A stretch of 64,000 bases of DNA from Methylacidiphilales bacterium. GTDB taxonomy: Bacteria; Verrucomicrobiota; Verrucomicrobiia; Methylacidiphilales; UBA1321. The stretch is from NCBI GenBank assembly GCA_026225555.1, contig JAMFSY010000007.1, forward strand, positions 1 through 64,000. The letters are read 5' to 3'. The first letter of the stretch is position 1. Each line of letters opens with the position of its first letter. A model generated the notes under the pieces. That model saw only the letters and a program-made list of their open reading frames with translations, did no database searches and was not told where the DNA came from. A program made the translations under genes and the position numbers. Below, in pieces: positions 16,831-25,987 of this stretch.

Positions 16831-17655
16831 CTATCTTTCCGAGCGCAGGAAAATCCGGCTGTAGCCTTCCGTCAGCAAATAGAGCACAAAGAAGAGCAGC
16901 GGAATCCAGAACGTGACCGGCCGGTTCGTGATGAACCCGAGCAGGATGCCCGCCCACGTACCAATCACGCCGAGAATAACGGAAGCGATCATGCCCGCCC
17001 AAAAAGAGCGGCAAAAGCGGAGCGCGATTCCCGGTGGCGCGATGACGAGCGTGAAGACCAGGAGAATACCGACAATCTGGCTTGCCAGGGTGACCGAGAT
17101 GGCGAGGACGACCATGAACGCAATCGACAAGGCCTGAAGCGAGAGGCCGCGCGCCTCCGCCAGCCGGGGCTGCGTGCTGGCAAAAAGCAGGCGGCGCGAA
17201 AAGCAGGCCAGCGCGGCGAGGCTGAGCAGCGCAAGCACGGTCATCTCGCGGATCTGCACATCCGAGACGCCCAGGATATCGCCGAACAAAATTGCCCGCG
17301 CCTGGCCCGCGAAACCCGAATAGAAACTCAGGAACAACGTGCCGAGCCCCAGGGACATCGAGAGGACAACCCCGATGGCCATGTCGCGCCGATGGACTTT
17401 GTCGCCCGTGAAGCCCATGAAAACGCCGGAACCAGTGGTGAGCAGGAGCATTCCTTCCAGCGGGCTTAGCCCCAAAATGGCCGCGCCCGCCGCGCCGGCG
17501 AAGCCGATATGGGCGAGGGCGTGCGCGGCGAAACCACTATCGCGAATGACGACGAAGTAGCCGACGATGGCGCCGAGAATGGCCGCGATCGTGCCCGCGA
17601 TGAGCGCGTTCTGGGCGAACTCGTAACCGAGATCGGTCAGGAGCGTGCTAATCAC
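16831..17655 (-). CDS. Metal ABC transporter permease (ZnuB/MntB type)
   Basis: 274 residues with about eight hydrophobic helices. The AHALAHIGFAGAAGAAILG stretch and the GILLVFTLVIAPPGIALRF segment are typical of the ABC-3 permease family (PF00950) for zinc, manganese or iron import. It is the last gene of a three-gene operon. Its start overlaps the ATPase gene by 8 bp, implying translational coupling. The channel works in the inner membrane with the ATPase and binding protein encoded upstream. Confidence 0.93.
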   Translation of the reverse strand: MISTLLTDLGYEFAQNALIAGTIAAILGAIVGYFVVIRDSGFAAHALAHIGFAGAAGAAILGLSPLEGMLLLTTGSGVFMGFTGDKVHRRDMAIGVVLSMSLGLGTLFLSFYSGFAGQARAILFGDILGVSDVQIREMTVLALLSLAALACFSRRLLFASTQPRLAEARGLSLQALSIAFMVVLAISVTLASQIVGILLVFTLVIAPPGIALRFCRSFWAGMIASVILGVIGTWAGILLGFITNRPVTFWIPLLFFVLYLLTEGYSRIFLRSER

Positions 17656-18439
17656 AACAGGCCGCCTCGGTGACGTTGCCTTCCCGCGAAACGATGAAGA
17701 CGCGATCGTGCGCGCGCACGACGTCGATGGGAAATTTGTAGAGATGGGAGAGCGATTCGGAATTCACCACCTGATCGATGTTGCCGAGAAGCGCTCCGCC
17801 GCCCGCGATATAGAAAACGCGGTCCATGACGTGGAGCAATGGATTCATATCGTGCGCGACGAAAAGGATCGTGGCATTCATCGCGCGCTTCACTTCCGCG
17901 ATGCACTCGATGAGCAGCGCCTGATTTTTCGGATCGAGGCTGGCCAGCGGTTCATCGAGGACGAGCATCTTCGGCTGGCCAAGTAGCGCTTGGGCGAGCA
18001 TGACCCGCTGGCGCTCACCGCCTGAGAGAACAGAGAAGGGCCGGTCCGCATAAGTCGATGCCTGGGTGATTTCCAAAACGCGATCGACTTCCGCGCGCGA
18101 CTCCCGAGTGGACCAGGGAACGCCCCATTTCTCGCCGCGCCATGCGGCATGGACCAGCGCCCGGGCGCTCAATGCCGTGCTTTCGAAACCGACGTTGCCC
18201 TGCGGCATGTAACCGATCTCGCGCGAGGCCTTCACCGGTCCCTGGCCAAAGATCGAAATCGTTCCCTGGGACGGACGAAGCGTGCCGAGCAGACAGCGCA
18301 TGAGCGTGGTCTTCCCGGCCCCGTTGGGCCCGAAGACCCCGATGAATTCACCCGCGCGAATCTCCGCGTTGACCCCGGAAAGAACGGTCGTCTCCCCAAA
18401 GGAAACACCCAGGTCGGAGATAAGCAGGGCCGCAGACAT
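17648..18439 (-). CDS. Metal ABC transporter ATP-binding protein (ZnuC/MntA type)
   Basis: 263 residues. Walker A GPNGAGKTT, Q-loop in GYMPQGN, signature VLSGGERQRVMLAQAL, Walker B MLVLDEPLAS and switch His in FVAHDMN are all present. It lies between the binding-protein gene (12 bp gap) and the permease (8-bp overlap), so it powers this metal importer. The C-terminus CCD after about residue 258 is short and cysteine-bearing. Full length for the family. Confidence 0.94.
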   Translation of the reverse strand: MSAALLISDLGVSFGETTVLSGVNAEIRAGEFIGVFGPNGAGKTTLMRCLLGTLRPSQGTISIFGQGPVKASREIGYMPQGNVGFESTALSARALVHAAWRGEKWGVPWSTRESRAEVDRVLEITQASTYADRPFSVLSGGERQRVMLAQALLGQPKMLVLDEPLASLDPKNQALLIECIAEVKRAMNATILFVAHDMNPLLHVMDRVFYIAGGGALLGNIDQVVNSESLSHLYKFPIDVVRAHDRVFIVSREGNVTEAACCD

Positions 18440-18451
18440 GCGAGGTTGAGA

Positions 18452-19324
18452 CTACCTGCTTTTTGCCGGAAGGGCAGCCTGAACCGCGTTTAATTGCTGC
18501 AACATCCAGGCGACGTAACTCTTCTGGTCGGGTGGCTGCGTTTCCGTCACGCCAATGACCGGAATGCCCGCCTTCTTCGCAATTTGCTGAATGCGTTCGG
18601 TCGTCGGATCGGTCACCTGGCTATTGTAGAAAAGAATCTTCGCCGTCCGGGTCGTGAGCGTTTTCTCAAAGACCGCGGTCTCGTCCGCGCTCGGCTCGGC
18701 GTCGTTCATGATCTTCACCTGGAAATCGTAATTGAGCATTTTCAGCCCGAGCGCATCGGCCATATAGCCGAAAACCGGCTCGGTTGCGGTCACCTCGGTG
18801 CCGGCGACGACAGCGTTGATTTCCGCGATCTTGTCGAGCTCCGGCTTCATGGCGGCCTGGAACTTTTCGAGCTGTTTCTGATAAGCGGCGGCGTTGGCGG
18901 GATTATCCTGGGAAAGCACGGCGACCAGTTTTTCGGCCAGCGCGGGCATCGTTTTCGGGGCGTACCAGATGTGGGGATTGTCGCCGTCCTTCGCTCCGAC
19001 CAAATCAGCTACATCGATGACGACGCGGGTCGGCTTGCCTTTCGTCCCAAGCAGCTTGTCCATCCAGCCGTCGTAACCGATGCCGCTATAAATCACGATA
19101 TCGGCGTCCGCCACTGCTGCTGCGGTGCTCGCATTGGTGGTGAATTCGTGCGGGTCCTGGTTCGGATTGGTCAGGATGCTGAGGACTTTTGCATCGCTTC
19201 CCGCCATTTGTCGGGCAATGCCGCCGTAGAAATTTTCCGCCGCAACAATGTGCAGCGCGGCGGCGGAGGGGAGAATTGAACTCGTGAAGAAAGCGAGAGA
19301 GGCAACGAGGAGAGGAGTTTTCAT
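18452..19324 (-). CDS. Metal ABC transporter substrate-binding protein (cluster A-I)
   Basis: 290 residues with a signal peptide (MKTPLLVASLAFFTSSILPSA). Likely metal ligands are His in NQDPHEFTT, His in DNPHIWYAP, and Glu in TATEPVFGYM where ZnuA proteins have a third His, plus an acidic residue in the VTETQPPDQ region. That set looks closer to Mn/Fe-type PsaA/MntC (His-His-Glu-Asp) than to three-His ZnuA. No His-rich loop is present. It is the first gene of the operon, with Fur-family-like repeats upstream. The metal is therefore left open between Zn and Mn/Fe. Confidence 0.88.
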   Translation of the reverse strand: MKTPLLVASLAFFTSSILPSAAALHIVAAENFYGGIARQMAGSDAKVLSILTNPNQDPHEFTTNASTAAAVADADIVIYSGIGYDGWMDKLLGTKGKPTRVVIDVADLVGAKDGDNPHIWYAPKTMPALAEKLVAVLSQDNPANAAAYQKQLEKFQAAMKPELDKIAEINAVVAGTEVTATEPVFGYMADALGLKMLNYDFQVKIMNDAEPSADETAVFEKTLTTRTAKILFYNSQVTDPTTERIQQIAKKAGIPVIGVTETQPPDQKSYVAWMLQQLNAVQAALPAKSR

Positions 19325-19413
19325 AAGCGTGTCGGGGTCGATTTTAAAGAGGCAAAGGATGGGGCATTTCGGGCAGGGAAAATAACAGGTCGCTTGGCGG
19401 AGGATGCCTCAAA

Positions 19414-19490
19414 TGCAAATAGTTTGCAAATAGTTCTTGTCAGGATTCGATGCCGCCGCTAGCCGTAAAAGTCTTATGCAAATAACTTGC
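19414..19490. promoter_or_regulatory. Fur-family-like (Zur/Mur/Fur) operator region between metal importer and TonB receptor
   Basis: TGCAAAT-A-GTTTGCA (19414-19428) is a 7-1-7 inverted repeat with one mismatch, the geometry of Fur-family boxes. The 11-mer TGCAAATAGTT occurs twice in tandem (19414-19424 and 19425-19435). A third related site, TGCAAAT-A-ACTTGCG, lies at 19477-19491. The region is shared by the divergent metal ABC operon and the TonB-dependent receptor, so one metal-sensing repressor could control both. Identity of the regulator is inferred. Confidence 0.6.
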
Positions 19491-21689
19491 GTCTACTTGG
19501 CGACGGAATGGAAGAAGTTCACGGCCTTCTTTTTGACCGGTTTCGTTTTGACTTTGACGGGCAGCCTTCCGGCCCAGGATCTGGTCACGAATGCCCCTAG
19601 CGGAATGGCGCCGCCATCTTCCAGTCCGCCTCCGGTGCAAATGGAAAAGATCACCGTCGTCGGCAAGCTGGATGAGACTCGGCAGGAAATCGTGCCGAGC
19701 TTGGGCGCGACGGTTTACACCATCGACCAGACGCAGATTGAAAACCTGACCCAGGGGAATAACGTTCCCTTCAGCAAACTCCTGCTCCGTTTTCCCGGCG
19801 TCAGCCAGGATTCGGAAGGCTCCGGCAGCCTCCACATTCGCGACGATCACGCCAACGTCCAGTATCGCATCGACGATGTGCTCATCCCGGAAGGCATCAC
19901 CGGCTTCGGCGAGGAGTTCGATACCCGTTTCGCCGACCGGGTCGACCTGATCACCGGCGCGCTTCCGGCGCAGTACGGTTTTCGCACCTCGGGCATTATC
20001 GATATCCACACAAAGAGCGGAATCGTCGCGCCCGGTGGCGATGTGGAAATGTATGGCGGCAGCAACAGCGAGCTTCGGCCGAGCTTCGAGTACGGTGGGT
20101 CGCAGGGAAAGTTGAACTACTACTTCTCCGGCAGCTACCTGCAGGACTCGCTCGGCATCGAGAATCCGACCTCGAGCACGAGCGCGATTCACGACAAGAC
20201 CGACCAGTACAGGGGTTTCGCCTATCTTTCGTACATCATCGACGACACCAGCCGGCTCAGCCTGATTGCGGGCGAGGCCTACAATCAATTCCAGATTCCG
20301 AATACACCGGGCCAGGCTCCGGGCGTCGATGGCGCGGAGAATCCTTTCACGATCCCCGGCGTCACCTCGTTCGACTCCGCATCGTTGAACGAGAACCAGG
20401 GCGAACAGAATAATTACGAGGTCCTCGCTTATCAGAAGACGATCGACGATTTCAATTTCCAGCTCGCCCTCTTTAACCGTTACAGCAACGTTTTCTTCCG
20501 CCCCGATGAACAGGGAGATCTCTTTTTCAACGGCGTCGCGGGCCGGTTGGATCGCAGCATCATGTCGAACGGATTGGAATTCGATACCAGTTACGTGATC
20601 AACGATTATCACACCTTGCGCGCGGGCGTGATGTTGAACGCGCAGGGCTCCTCACAGACAGCGGACACCACGGTCATCCCGGAAGACCCGGCGACAGGCG
20701 CGCAAAATGGCAATCCGTTCAGCGTCCTCGATCACAGTTATCAGACGGCTTACAGCTACGGCATTTATCTGCAGGACGAGTGGAAGGTCACCAAGGCGCT
20801 GACGCTTAATTTCGGCGGGCGTTTCGATATCTACCAGAGCAGCGAAATCCGGCAGAACCAGATCAGCCCGCGCATCAATGCCGTCTTCAAGATCGACAAG
20901 AACACGACGATGCATGCCGGTTATGCGAGCTACTTCACGCCGCCCCCGCTGGAAGATATTCCAGAGGGTAGCATCAGCCAGTTTCTCAACACGACCAACG
21001 CGGCGACCCCCGGGCTGCCCAACGATTCCGTCAAATCGGAGCGGGACCATTATTTCGACGTGGGCATCGTCCATAATTTCACGCCGGAATATCAGGTCGG
21101 TCTCGATGGCTATTACAAGATCGCGCAAAACCTGATCGATGATGGCCAGTTTGGCGCGGCGCCGATTCTCAGCGCGTTCAATTACGCCACAGGCCAGATC
21201 GCCGGGGTGGAATTGAGCCAGAGTTATACCAAGGGCGCGTTCTCGGCCTACGCGAACTTTGCGGTCGAGGAAGGACTGGGAGAAAAAGTGAACTCGGCGC
21301 AATCAGTTCTCTTCAGCGCGGACGATTATAACTATATCGCGAACCACTATATCTATCTGGATCACAGCCAGTCCTTCACCGGTTCGGCGGGCGTTTCCTA
21401 TCAGATCCTGGAGACGCGGCCTTACCTCGAATTGATTTGCGCGAGTGGTCTGCGCACCGATATCGACAGCGCGCCGAACGGCGGTTCCCTGCCCGCCTAT
21501 GACACGGTCAACCTGGGTTTCGTGCAAACGTTCAAGTTTGCCGGGATGAGCAATCTTTCCGCCCGTTTCGATGTGGTGAATCTTTTTGACCAGATTTACG
21601 AATTGCGGGACGGATCGGGGGTTGGAGTTTTTGCGCCGCAATTTGGTCAGCGCCGAAGCTTTATGGGCGGTGTGACCTACTCGTTTTAA
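19476..21689 (+). CDS. TonB-dependent outer membrane receptor, probably for a metal or metal complex
   Basis: About 737 residues. A signal peptide (FFLTGFVLTLTGSLPAQ), a TonB-box-like KITVVGK, a plug domain (LLLRFPGVSQDSEGSGSLHIRD split across it) and a beta-barrel ending in FGQRRSFMGGVTYSF with the C-terminal Phe are all seen. It would import a substrate across the outer membrane using TonB-ExbBD energy. The track starts at a TTG (19437); the ATG at 19476 or the TTG at 19497 gives a more normal signal peptide. It diverges from the metal ABC operon and shares its operator-like repeats, hence the metal assignment. Confidence 0.87.
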   Translation: MQITCVYLATEWKKFTAFFLTGFVLTLTGSLPAQDLVTNAPSGMAPPSSSPPPVQMEKITVVGKLDETRQEIVPSLGATVYTIDQTQIENLTQGNNVPFSKLLLRFPGVSQDSEGSGSLHIRDDHANVQYRIDDVLIPEGITGFGEEFDTRFADRVDLITGALPAQYGFRTSGIIDIHTKSGIVAPGGDVEMYGGSNSELRPSFEYGGSQGKLNYYFSGSYLQDSLGIENPTSSTSAIHDKTDQYRGFAYLSYIIDDTSRLSLIAGEAYNQFQIPNTPGQAPGVDGAENPFTIPGVTSFDSASLNENQGEQNNYEVLAYQKTIDDFNFQLALFNRYSNVFFRPDEQGDLFFNGVAGRLDRSIMSNGLEFDTSYVINDYHTLRAGVMLNAQGSSQTADTTVIPEDPATGAQNGNPFSVLDHSYQTAYSYGIYLQDEWKVTKALTLNFGGRFDIYQSSEIRQNQISPRINAVFKIDKNTTMHAGYASYFTPPPLEDIPEGSISQFLNTTNAATPGLPNDSVKSERDHYFDVGIVHNFTPEYQVGLDGYYKIAQNLIDDGQFGAAPILSAFNYATGQIAGVELSQSYTKGAFSAYANFAVEEGLGEKVNSAQSVLFSADDYNYIANHYIYLDHSQSFTGSAGVSYQILETRPYLELICASGLRTDIDSAPNGGSLPAYDTVNLGFVQTFKFAGMSNLSARFDVVNLFDQIYELRDGSGVGVFAPQFGQRRSFMGGVTYSF

Positions 21690-21705
21690 AGCAGCTAGAC
21701 AGTTA

Positions 21706-21722
21706 CTAGGTATATTACCTAG
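21706..21722. promoter_or_regulatory. 17-bp palindrome upstream of the GAF/PAS kinase
   Basis: CTAGGTA-TAT-TACCTAG is a perfect 7-3-7 inverted repeat, 17 bp after the TonB receptor stop and about 17-35 bp before the kinase start. It is AT-rich in the centre and lacks a T-tract, so it looks more like an operator than a terminator. Confidence 0.5.
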
Positions 21723-21738
21723 CGGGTGCGGCAAAAGG

Positions 21739-23748
21739 GTGGTATCTGTAAAGATTGTGAGCGTGGAAGACAAAACCCTCGGTCCGGCTTGGACCGAGGA
21801 GGAGCGTCTTAACGCCTTGGACCGTTACCAGATTCTCGGTACGCCGCAGGAAAAAGAGTTCGAGGATATCGCGAGAATGGCGGCGCAAATTTGTCGCGCG
21901 CCAGTTTCGGCCATCAACTTCCTCACGGCGGACAAACAATGGTTCAAGGCGGAGGTTGGCCTCGGCTTGCGGGAGACCCCGCGCGACGTGGCGATTTGCT
22001 CGCACGCGATCCTGCAAAAGGATCTCTTTATCGTCCCCGATGCGAGCCAGGATCCCCGGTTCCAGAACAACCCTTTGGTGGCGGGCGATCCGCACCTGCG
22101 CTTTTACGCCGGGGCGCTGCTTGAGACCCCGGACGGCCTGCCGCTTGGCACCATGTGCGTGCTCGATTACGAGCCGCGAGTCTTCACGGAAGAGGAGTCC
22201 TTCGCACTCAAGATGCTCGCCCGGCAGGTCATGACCCAGCTCGATTTGCGCCGCGCGTTGCGGGAAAAAGAGCGAAGCGAGGAGCGCCTGACTCTCGCGC
22301 TCGAATCGTCCGGCTTTGTCGGAACGTGGGACTGGGACATGACGAACGATCGCGTTTTCGCCGATCCGCGATTCGTGGCTATTTTCGGGGGAGAACCAGA
22401 GTGGGTTACTTCAGGATCGACCATTTCCGAGTACATCAAGGCGATCCATCCGGACGATCTCGAACGGGTGACGGCCAGCATCAAGCTCGCCCGGAAGACG
22501 GGAGAATTTTTCCAGGAGGAATATCGGCTGGTGCAGAAGGATGGCTCCATTCGCTGGATCGATGCGCGGGGCCGCTGCCAGCGGGATGAGGCGGGCCGGG
22601 CCATCCGCTTCCCCGGCGTCGCCGTGGATATCACCGACCGCAAGCGTAGTGAGCAGCAGGCCCGCGAGCTGGCCGACCGGCTGCACTTTATGGCCGAGTC
22701 GATGCCCCAGAAAATCTTTACCGCCCGGCCTGACGGTGATGTCGATTATTTCAATTCCCGCTGGATGGAATTCACCGGTCTGCCCTTCGAATCGATCCGC
22801 GATTGGGGCTGGAAGCAATTCATTCACCCCGACGATATCGAGGAAAACATGCGGCGCTGGAAAGAGGCCCTGGAGAACAACACGCCCTACGAGAACGAGC
22901 ATCGTTTCCGGCGGCACGACGGGGTCTACCGCTGGCATCTTTCGCGCGCCCAGCCGATGTGCAACGAGGAGGGCGAAGTGTTGATGTGGATCGGCACCAA
23001 TACCGATATCGACGACCAGCGCCGGTCGAACGAGAACCTCGAAAAAATCGTGGCGGAGAGAACGTCGCGGCTGCAGGCCTCCATCGCGGAGCTGGAATCC
23101 TTCTCCTACAGCATTTCCCACGATATGCGCGCGCCGCTTCGTTCGATGATGGGTTTCGCCGAACTGCTCAAGGCCGACTATGGGGGCCAGCTTGATGAGA
23201 CAGCCAACCATTATCTCGACCGCATCCGCACCGCTAGCGGGCGCATGGATGAACTTATCCAGGACGTGCTCAGTTTCAGCCAGGTCAGCCGGTTGGGACT
23301 CACGCTGGAGCCGGTCAATGTCGACCGGCTGGTGCGCGAAATCCTCGAGAGTTATCCCCACCTGCAAGGGCCTGATGTGGAAATCGTCATTGAAGAGGAA
23401 CTCCCCTGCGTCATGGCGCACGAGGCGGCGCTGACCCAGTGTGTTTCGAATCTTCTCGGTAACGCGATCAAGTTTGTCGCGCCGGGAATCAAGCCGCGGG
23501 TAACGGTTCGGGCGGAAAAGGGCAAAGGTCGGGTCAAATTGTGGGTCGAGGACAATGGCATCGGCATTGCCTCGCATGAGTACGAAAAGATCTTCGATAT
23601 TTTCCATCGGCTCGACCGCCAGCACGACGGCACCGGGATCGGCCTCGCGATTGTCAAAAAGGCGGCCGAAAAAATGGGCAGCACCGTCGGCCTTGAATCC
23701 GAGGTGGGCCGGGGTTCCTCCTTCTGGCTCGATCTCCAACAGGCTTAG
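21739..23748 (+). CDS. GAF-PAS-PAS sensor histidine kinase
   Basis: 669 residues without membrane segments, so cytoplasmic. Order: GAF (about 20-170, with RAPVSAINFLTADKQWFKAE), two PAS/PAC modules (about 185-300 and 310-430), HisKA with the phospho-acceptor His in YSISHDMRAPLRSMMGF, then HATPase_c with LLGNAIKFV (N-box), VEDNGIGI and GTGIGLAIVKKAAE. The N-terminal GAF with two PAS modules resembles light- or redox-sensing kinases. The start is a GTG at 21739; a GTG at 21757 is possible. The receiver protein gene follows after 2 bp, so they form a cognate pair. Confidence 0.9.
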   Translation: MVSVKIVSVEDKTLGPAWTEEERLNALDRYQILGTPQEKEFEDIARMAAQICRAPVSAINFLTADKQWFKAEVGLGLRETPRDVAICSHAILQKDLFIVPDASQDPRFQNNPLVAGDPHLRFYAGALLETPDGLPLGTMCVLDYEPRVFTEEESFALKMLARQVMTQLDLRRALREKERSEERLTLALESSGFVGTWDWDMTNDRVFADPRFVAIFGGEPEWVTSGSTISEYIKAIHPDDLERVTASIKLARKTGEFFQEEYRLVQKDGSIRWIDARGRCQRDEAGRAIRFPGVAVDITDRKRSEQQARELADRLHFMAESMPQKIFTARPDGDVDYFNSRWMEFTGLPFESIRDWGWKQFIHPDDIEENMRRWKEALENNTPYENEHRFRRHDGVYRWHLSRAQPMCNEEGEVLMWIGTNTDIDDQRRSNENLEKIVAERTSRLQASIAELESFSYSISHDMRAPLRSMMGFAELLKADYGGQLDETANHYLDRIRTASGRMDELIQDVLSFSQVSRLGLTLEPVNVDRLVREILESYPHLQGPDVEIVIEEELPCVMAHEAALTQCVSNLLGNAIKFVAPGIKPRVTVRAEKGKGRVKLWVEDNGIGIASHEYEKIFDIFHRLDRQHDGTGIGLAIVKKAAEKMGSTVGLESEVGRGSSFWLDLQQA

Positions 23749-23750
23749 GA

Positions 23751-24188
23751 ATGATGACTATGAATGGGTCCGTTATTTATGTGGAGGACGAGCCCGACGA
23801 TGCTTTCTTCATGAGACGGGCCTTCGAGGCCAGCGCGCCGGGATGTGAACTCAAGATCTTCACCAACGGGCGGGACGTGCTGGAGTTTCTCGATGCGGAG
23901 CGGCCCGTCCGCAAAGTTCCCGCCAAGCCGCGCCTCATCCTGCTCGATGTCAATCTGCCCGGCCGGTCCGGCATTGATATCCTGCGGGAAATTCGCGCCA
24001 AGACCCCGGACGAGAAGCTTCCCGTGGTCATGTACAGTTCCTCGAATCAAACCGTCGATATCGACCGGGCTTACGCGCAGGGTTGCAGCGGTTACCTGGT
24101 CAAACCGCGAACGACGGAAAAGCTCAAGATGATAGTGCTCGCGCTGGTCGGATTTTGGATCCGCGATAACCAGTATCCTTTGAAATAA
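23751..24188 (+). CDS. Single-domain response regulator (Rcp1-like)
   Basis: 145 residues made only of a receiver: VIYVEDEPDDAFFMRRAF carries the acidic cluster, LILLDVNLPGRSG the phospho-acceptor Asp, and YLVKPRTTEKL the conserved Lys. The extended loop and the C-terminal FWIRDNQYP tail match Rcp1-type regulators that pair with phytochrome-like kinases. It lacks an output domain and probably acts by protein-protein contact or as a phosphotransfer intermediate. It is 2 bp downstream of the kinase gene. Confidence 0.93.
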   Translation: MMTMNGSVIYVEDEPDDAFFMRRAFEASAPGCELKIFTNGRDVLEFLDAERPVRKVPAKPRLILLDVNLPGRSGIDILREIRAKTPDEKLPVVMYSSSNQTVDIDRAYAQGCSGYLVKPRTTEKLKMIVLALVGFWIRDNQYPLK

Positions 24189-24355
24189 GGCCTGCTCTTT
24201 TAGGCGGGCTTAGGTCAAAAAATCTCCAGACGCACACAAGCCGCGTCTTTTTTGGACTGCCTTATGCTTAGGCAGGGTTGAGGGAAAACGGGCAGCATGG
24301 GTCCCCGACCGATGCTACTTTGCCAAAGGGCCTCGTGGACTCCGCTAAAGAACAC

Positions 24356-25987
24356 ATGGAAAGTCAGCATCAAGACGAACTGCTGCGCGTGGGAGAAGAG
24401 AGCTTTTTTAGCGTCTTCAAATACGCCGCTATCGGCATGGCTTTGGTTGCGCCCGATGGCCGATGGCTCAAGGTCAACCCGGCGCTCTGCGCGTCGATCG
24501 GCTATTCCGAAGAGGAACTGCTGCACCGGACCTTCCAGGATATTACGCACCCCGACGACCTTGAGGTGGACCTGGAAAATGTGCGGCAACTCCTCGCCGG
24601 CAAAATCTCCAGCTACCATATGGAGAAGCGCTATTGTCACCGGGACGGCCACGTGGTGTGGGCTTTGTTGAGTGTCTCCTTGGTGCGCGACGAACGGGAG
24701 GAACCGCTCTACTTCATCTCCCAGATCCAGGACATCACGGAGCGAAAGAAAATTGAGCTCGAGATTCATAAAGCGCGGGTCGCCGCAGAAAATGCGAGCC
24801 GAGCCAAGACTGAATTCCTGGCCAACATGAGCCACGAAATCCGCACCCCGCTCAACGCCATCATCGGCCTGACGGATCTTCTCACCGGCACCAAGCTCAC
24901 GGCGGAACAGAGAGACTTTCTCGAAACCATTCATGCCAGCGGCGAGAATCTGCTGACCATCGTGGACGACGTGCTCGATTTCTCCAAAATCGAATTCGGG
25001 AAGCTGGAATTTGACAGCCATCCCTTCCATTTGCCCGATTTGATCGAGAGCGTCGTCGGGATGTTGGATTTCCGGATTACCAGTAAGAAGCTCGGGTTCA
25101 CTTCCCATCTCGAAAGCGGAGTGCCGGCCGATTATCTCGGGGATGCCACCCGCATCCGGCAGGTGTTGATCAATCTCCTCTCCAACGCGATCAAGTTCAC
25201 CGAACAGGGCCAGATCAGCCTTGAGGTCGGTCCCGGCGCCATCCAGCCCGGGGACAAGGACGGCACGCAGCGGCTGCTCTTTCGCGTTCGCGATACCGGG
25301 ATCGGGATTCCGCCCGAGCGCATGGAGCGCCTCTTCAAGATTTTCAGCCAGGTCGATGCCTCGACCACCCGGCGCTACGGCGGTAGCGGACTCGGGTTGG
25401 CGATCTGCCAAAAACTGGTCGATCTCATGGGCGGGACCATCCGCGCCGAAAGTCAGCCGGGGCACGGTTCGGTTTTCAGCTTTGAAATTCCCCTCACCCT
25501 TGCGGCCCCCGGAAAGACTGCCAATCGCCATCGTGCCGTCTCGAACAGCTCATCGTCCGCCGCCGTTGTCTCGGGTGCGCCTTCCAAGCCTCCGCTGGAA
25601 ATTCTCGTCGTGGAAGACAACCTGACCAACCAGAAGGTGGCCAAACAAATGTTGAAGCGCCTCGGTTACGAGGCCGATATCGCCCGCGATGGCGTCGAAG
25701 CGGTGCATGCCGTGGAGAACAAAGGCTACGATCTCATTCTCATGGATGTGCATATGCCGCAGATGGACGGCCTGGAGGCGACGCGGCGGATTCGGGGGAA
25801 GGTCTACCCGCACGGCGCGCCCAAAATCATTGCCCTGACCGCGGACGTGTTGAAGGGCGAACGGGAAGTTTGCCTGGATGCCGGGATGGACGATTATCTG
25901 ACCAAGCCCATCAAGATCGAGGTGCTGAAAACCGTGATTGAAAATCTGCCGAAGCAGAAATCCATGACGGCGGACAGGCAAGCTTAG
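24356..25987 (+). CDS. PAS-containing hybrid histidine kinase with C-terminal receiver
   Basis: 543 residues from the ATG at 24356; the track's TTG start at 24278 adds a 26-residue poorly conserved leader. Order: PAS (about 15-125), HisKA with [16 protein letters not shown], HATPase with [16 protein letters not shown] and [13 protein letters not shown], then a receiver with [18 protein letters not shown] and [15 protein letters not shown]. No transmembrane helix. It lies 167 bp after the response regulator gene, and its stop overlaps the convergent flavin oxidoreductase by 4 bp. No histidine phosphotransfer gene is nearby. Confidence 0.9.
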   Translation: MESQHQDELLRVGEESFFSVFKYAAIGMALVAPDGRWLKVNPALCASIGYSEEELLHRTFQDITHPDDLEVDLENVRQLLAGKISSYHMEKRYCHRDGHVVWALLSVSLVRDEREEPLYFISQIQDITERKKIELEIHKARVAAENASRAKTEFLANMSHEIRTPLNAIIGLTDLLTGTKLTAEQRDFLETIHASGENLLTIVDDVLDFSKIEFGKLEFDSHPFHLPDLIESVVGMLDFRITSKKLGFTSHLESGVPADYLGDATRIRQVLINLLSNAIKFTEQGQISLEVGPGAIQPGDKDGTQRLLFRVRDTGIGIPPERMERLFKIFSQVDASTTRRYGGSGLGLAICQKLVDLMGGTIRAESQPGHGSVFSFEIPLTLAAPGKTANRHRAVSNSSSSAAVVSGAPSKPPLEILVVEDNLTNQKVAKQMLKRLGYEADIARDGVEAVHAVENKGYDLILMDVHMPQMDGLEATRRIRGKVYPHGAPKIIALTADVLKGEREVCLDAGMDDYLTKPIKIEVLKTVIENLPKQKSMTADRQA

